Below are positions 59,896 through 64,000 of a stretch of DNA of 64,000 nucleotides, piece after piece (within the stretch, counting starts at the first letter, position 1; the number at the start of each line of letters is the position of its first letter). Below the pieces are notes generated by a model. That model was not told the origin of the DNA, did no database searches, and saw only the letters and a program-made list of their open reading frames with translations. A program made the position numbers and the translations under genes. Source of the stretch: Rhodamnia argentea (Eukaryota; Streptophyta; Magnoliopsida; Myrtales; Myrtaceae); NCBI RefSeq assembly GCF_020921035.1, contig NC_063155.1:24669294-24733293 (forward strand), read 5' to 3'.

Positions 59896-62141
59896 AACCC
59901 GAGGGTTGGCATCAATGAAAGTGTCGTGCTTGTTTCGACATTCGCTTCCTTTCTGAGGAGCACATGTCTGCCCAAACAGACTGTCGAGCAAAGAATTCAG
60001 AGAGTCGATCAATCATAAGTTTCGATACCTTCCTTTTTCCCAGACAGAAGATCCTGGCCAGATTGTCTATCTGGTGACTGGTGCGGTGCATGCCACGATG
60101 GGATGATTGTGTGTTCCTCAGACGAGACCATGTTGTTTCCTCGGCTAGGGGCAATCCACCAGATTTAGCATGTGAAGAGTTTTCTCATAAAGGAAACAAA
60201 ATCATCTAAGGCGGTCCGTAGCAAGATTTGCACGCCCGACTTCGACACTGTAAAAGGGCGAGCGGTATCGAGTTTGATTGCGAGCGTTCTACATTTCATG
60301 TGACGAGTTCCGATGGTTCGGTTAATGTAAAGTACGTTATTATATATGCCCGTGTACTTAAAGGTTCTACGTACGAAAGAGTGTTAAGATTCGAAACACA
60401 TTCTCTGCCGTTCTCCGACGGGGTGTAAGATTTCAGATTCGCTTTCGCGGGTTTTCGGTGCATGGGGGACGAAGACATTTTGATTGATCGGGACGTGTTT
60501 AGAGTAATGCGTTGCGGTCGAAATTTCAACTTCTCTTCTGCTCGCTCTATTTATGGAGGAATATCTTAACAGGTACACCAGAAGTTTAGTGCAGCGAGAG
60601 ATCGAGAGTGCTTTGACAGTACGAAAGATGCAGTTGACATGTGAAAGCTTAGCTATTATGCTTTTCTTGTATTCCATCATCTTGAATGTTGTAAACTTTG
60701 CTTGATTGAGTAAATTTTCAGAACCCTCTGTGCGAAGACATCTCTCTCTGGAAAGCTTGAATAAAGCCTCTTAACAAACAGCCGAGCAGGATAGAGGGAG
60801 CTCTTAGATTGCTCCATATACTTTCCTACTTTCTTCTTTCTTTTTCCTCTGTTTTGGAATATCCCGTTAGGCGCATGATCGGTGCACCAAATTATTTTAC
60901 ACGTCACTGTCGAACGATCGCCATATAAAGGACTCCGCTACGCGACCAACTCCAGACACACGCGCACATCACCTATCGAATCGTGAAATCGGGCCACTTA
61001 TTTTTCTCCATCGGAGGTGAAGGTTAATGATAATTAATATCTTTTCGACGTGTCTAGTGGCCCGAAAAGATATCGAGCGCAAGCCAAGAACCCCGGTAAA
61101 AACTTACTAGTTCCTAAGTGCAATTAATTGTAGTTGTCTAGCTGTGTCAAGAGGGTTTGAGGACAACCAGCCGAAGAGGGATTTGCGTCGAATTGAATGT
61201 GGAGCAGTCATTTCCTTGGAGGATTAGCGACCCTGGATTTGCTAATTATGCTTAATGGGCAGAGATTGATGAAAGCATGTTTTGTCTAGTGGTAATGATA
61301 TATTCGATTTCGTGCCATTCCGGAATCATGGGATTACCAAGTACATTTGTTTGGTTTTTTAAAATGGGTATTACATGAGAAAGTATTATCGTTTTTTTTT
61401 TTTTTGTGGTTATGTGGAATTTTCACTTTAATTGTCGGTGCGGGCATTTCGTAAATTGGTCTTGTAGGAGTTTAGGGTTGATGATGTTATTGGGATCGAT
61501 TTTTTTTTTTTAAATTGCAAAAGATAAAGTATCATTTTTTTTAAAATTGTAAAAGTTACGGTTAAACGATTCATTACCATTTTTCAAGAGTGCGTTCGTT
61601 TCGCGAAAAACAAAAGATTTAAACAATATGTATTTAGAGATAATTAGAAATTTCATTTGAAAATACTGTTGATTTTATGCATCTTTCCAGATTGCGTGCA
61701 AATCTTTCTTTGATTGTGCATGTCTTGATTCTTCTATAAGACTCATAAATAAGTCGATGTATACATCAAAGATACAAGAATTTATACAATGGACATTCCC
61801 GCATTATTGTTTTCCTTCGATCTTAACTCACACTCGGTATTCCTCAAACAGTGATCGCTCTATTCCGACCGTTCCGGCTGTGTCACCACACAGTCTTGAT
61901 CTCGTTACGGTTGTGTCATCACACCGTGCTGATCTCGTCATTCATTGAAATGTCTTTCTTTCGATGCGTGGCCTTTTTTCGAATTACGAATTAAGTTTAA
62001 TTCACCACGTTACTTTAGAAATCTGTCCTTTTTTTTTCCTAACCCCACATGATTATGATTCATTGATCAGAGTTACCATAAGCTTTATTTAAGAAAAACG
62101 GGGAAGCGAAGGGGGTGGTAACAAGGCAGGAGCATAAACAA
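59896..62141. other. Intergenic, no gene seen
   Basis: No recognisable coding sequence is present. A 34-base imperfect tandem repeat (tgtgtca-cacac-gt, gatctcgt) lies at about 61875-61945. Confidence 0.45.
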
Positions 62142-62149
62142 ATATAAAG
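62142..62149 (+). promoter_or_regulatory. TATA-box candidate for the RCC1-repeat gene
   Basis: The string atataaag is followed about 30 bases later by a purine-rich start and then a CT-rich leader (CT run at 62239-62260). It lies about 1480 bases before the start codon, so a long 5' UTR with an intron would be needed. Confidence 0.4.
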
Positions 62150-62179
62150 AGAGGAGACGCTCGGCATCCAAGAGAGAGA

Positions 62180-63626
62180 CACCTCATCGCTTTAGAAAAA
62201 CGTTTTGTTAGACACACACCCACAAAAGACTTCACCTCCTCTTTCTCTCTCTCTCTCTCTCACCGTCGTCATCTTTCTCAATCGCACACGAGTAAAAAGC
62301 TATCGATTGTTCATCCCGATTTCAATCGGAGAGAAACGAACGGAATCCCAATCCTCTCTTCTTCATAATTCGACTGATATCGCGAGACGCGACTGATCCT
62401 CTGTTTTTCTTCTTTTTTTCACTCTCTTTTTGTTTTTTCTGTCAAATTTGGAGCGAGGACCTCGAATTCACTCGCAGCTGATCAGATGCGAACGTGGCCT
62501 CTGTGGATGAATCGTTGTCCTAATTCCCGATCTTGAAATCGGTCCAGTTCTGTCTGTATGTGAGAATTGTTATCCGCGGATGATCCACTCGTTCAACAAG
62601 TATAATTTTTTTTTTCCCTTTCTGTCTCTGTTTTTGGCCGACGTAACCTCTTGCATGATCGAGTCTGCTTTTTCGTTTTCGTTGATCGGATTGATGATGT
62701 GGTGATGGTTTGCTGTAGAAAGATCGGATTTTTGGTTCATCTGTTCGTGAATATCTCCTCTGAGTCTGAGTCTGGTTTTCGGGATGCAAAATTTGGTTTT
62801 CTTTTGATGAAATTTTTTGTTTTGTTTCTTTTGATGGCACTTGGTTTTGTGGTTCCTGGGATTCAGTTGAGATTGCGTGCGCAGGAGTTTGTGTTTTTCT
62901 CGGCTGACATGAGAATCTTTTCCTTCTGTGGGGTTGTTTAAGGCAATATAGAATATCCTTGGAATGGAAGATTAGCATTTTTTCTTCCCAAGTTTTCGTC
63001 TTTTGGTGTGCCGAAATTTCCTCCTGTTATTTTGGCCAGGACATGGTCAATGTTTTGCCACTGGAGTCTATTTTGCTTCATCAGCATTTTTATTCTGCAC
63101 CTTCTTTGTTGGATGTTTGTGGAAGTTCCCCTCTCAACCAAGCATGATCTGCTCTTCATTTCGATCGAGGTCATACATAACGTATGCTTCACGGGTCGTG
63201 CAATTTGTTCAACTCTTTATGTGCTTGGATTGCTTTCTTTGTTCTTCGTTTTTTCATGTCCAATCTCTACTGATTTGGTGATGTCTCGCTGTGTTAGTTT
63301 CAGTTGTCTTGATTGCCGTTTGATCAGCCCTCTCATGGAAGTGGATATAGTCTTTCAACTTAATTTTTCTCGTACATTGATGTGCTCTCATGATTTGAAG
63401 TTTTACAATGACGTGCTCTGTTTGTAGGTTTCAAACTTGAAGGTTGTCGATACATATATCGAGGTAGCTGTATTTGCCGAAATTCTATCCTGTATAAGTT
63501 TGTACTTCTTCTGGGAAATCTCCTGTCAAGGGGATGCTGACATATGCACATTGCTTTTTGAATGCTCCAGCATTTTGAAAATCTCTACGTTCACAAAGCC
63601 TGGCACTGCCTCATTTAGCAGTGCCC
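62180..63626 (+). other. Probable long, intron-containing 5' UTR of the RCC1-repeat gene
   Basis: The stretch is T-rich and non-coding. A pyrimidine tract and acceptor-like tttgtag at 63421-63427 could end a leader intron of roughly 0.9 kb. The donor is not fixed by eye. Confidence 0.35.
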
Positions 63627-64000
63627 ATGGATGCCACCGCAAGTGAAAGCCAAGCTATACAGTACCACGAGATATCTGACCAGCCAGTGGCTGCAATTGT
63701 GGCATCTCCTATTCGGACATTTCAACGCCAAACACGGCATTGCTTTGGGGACACTATCCCCGGAGAATTCCCATTGGCTGCTAGTCCATCTATCGTTCTT
63801 CATGTCCTAACATCATGTAATTTCACTCCACAAGATCTCGCCAAGTTAGAGGCAAGTCGTCCCGGTTCTCTTCATTATTCATGCGGATGTGACTTGAGAT
63901 GCTAGAATTGGTGTTGCTGCTTGATGATTTTGTTGTACGTTTTGCAGGCAACCTGTTCCTTCTTCAGGCAACCTGCAAATTTCGATCCTGACCGAGAATT
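63627..64000 (+). CDS. RCC1-repeat protein (UVR8-like, At3g26100 type), N-terminal part only
   Basis: Exon 1 is 63627-63851 and exon 2 starts at 63948 and runs off the window. The visible 92 residues (MDATASESQAIQYHEI, then RHCFGDTIPGEFPLAASPSIV and LHVLTSCNFTPQDLAKLEATCSFFRQPANF) match the N-terminal domain of a plant RCC1-repeat family whose seven-bladed propeller follows later; the repeats themselves are not in the window. The domain before them is F-box-like in spirit. The intron uses a GC donor (gag|gcaagt) with a normal AG acceptor, which restores the conserved LEATCSFF join exactly. The molecular role of this family member is not known to me. Confidence 0.82.

Noticed and set aside
62520-63427. 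ORFs of 80-150 codons on both strands before the RCC1-repeat gene
   Set aside because: Composition is T-rich or its complement, with no domain, and the position fits a 5' UTR intron.
1-64000. CRISPR arrays, operons, ribosome binding sites or prophage
   Set aside because: Intron-bearing plant genes fill the window; no regularly spaced short repeats or bacterial gene layout is present.

Overview
This window is plant nuclear DNA. The genes are split by many short AT-rich introns with GT/AG (once GC/AG) borders, the proteins are typical of flowering plants, two or more encode thylakoid proteins with transit peptides, and AT-rich intergenic DNA is full of fold-back elements and decayed LINE fragments. 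A rosid eudicot is most likely. A woody Myrtales species would fit the GC-rich repeat cores, but that is only a guess.

I could rebuild eleven genes whose exon lengths keep frame from start to stop, or to the window edge. From left to right they are: a GID1/HSL-type carboxylesterase (6048-7926 +); a TPX2/WVD2-like microtubule protein with an eroded TPX2 domain (9935-13160 +); an AIRP2-like RING E3 ligase (14540-16439 -); a malectin-like LRR receptor kinase (18742-25209 +); a CPBP/Rce1-like membrane protease (27060-30495 +); a RIN4/NOI-family peptide (32145-33061 +); the fatty-acid-elongase ketoacyl reductase KCR1 (36597-38925 +); a large lysine-rich protein with a tandem exon array (40448-47306 +); the two-copy photosystem II precursor PsbY (48505-49095 -); the thylakoid insertase ALB3 (51240-55432 +); and the first exons of an RCC1-repeat protein (63627 to the right edge, +). 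A 100-codon ORF at 18414-18716 lies directly before the receptor kinase.

Gene-poor DNA lies at 1-6000, 25210-27000, 33062-36600, 38926-40447 and 55433-62140. It holds AT-rich fold-back elements (two clear members of one MITE family at 9118-9522 and 59501-59895, others at 39206-40130 and 56165-56407), two decayed LINE pieces (RNase H at 26030-26606 -, endonuclease at 34499-35610 +), a tRNA-like SINE candidate at 34080-34240, and a 212-bp tandem duplication at 50291-50709.

From memory, the receptor kinase, KCR1 and PsbY match three consecutive Arabidopsis genes (At1g67720, At1g67730, At1g67740), so this looks like an old syntenic block expanded by other genes and transposons. PsbY and ALB3 are divergent neighbours that both serve the thylakoid membrane. 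The features most worth a second look are the phase-neutral exon array of the 1408-codon gene and its frame-neutral introns, the missing basic C-terminus of ALB3, and the broken TPX2 domain.
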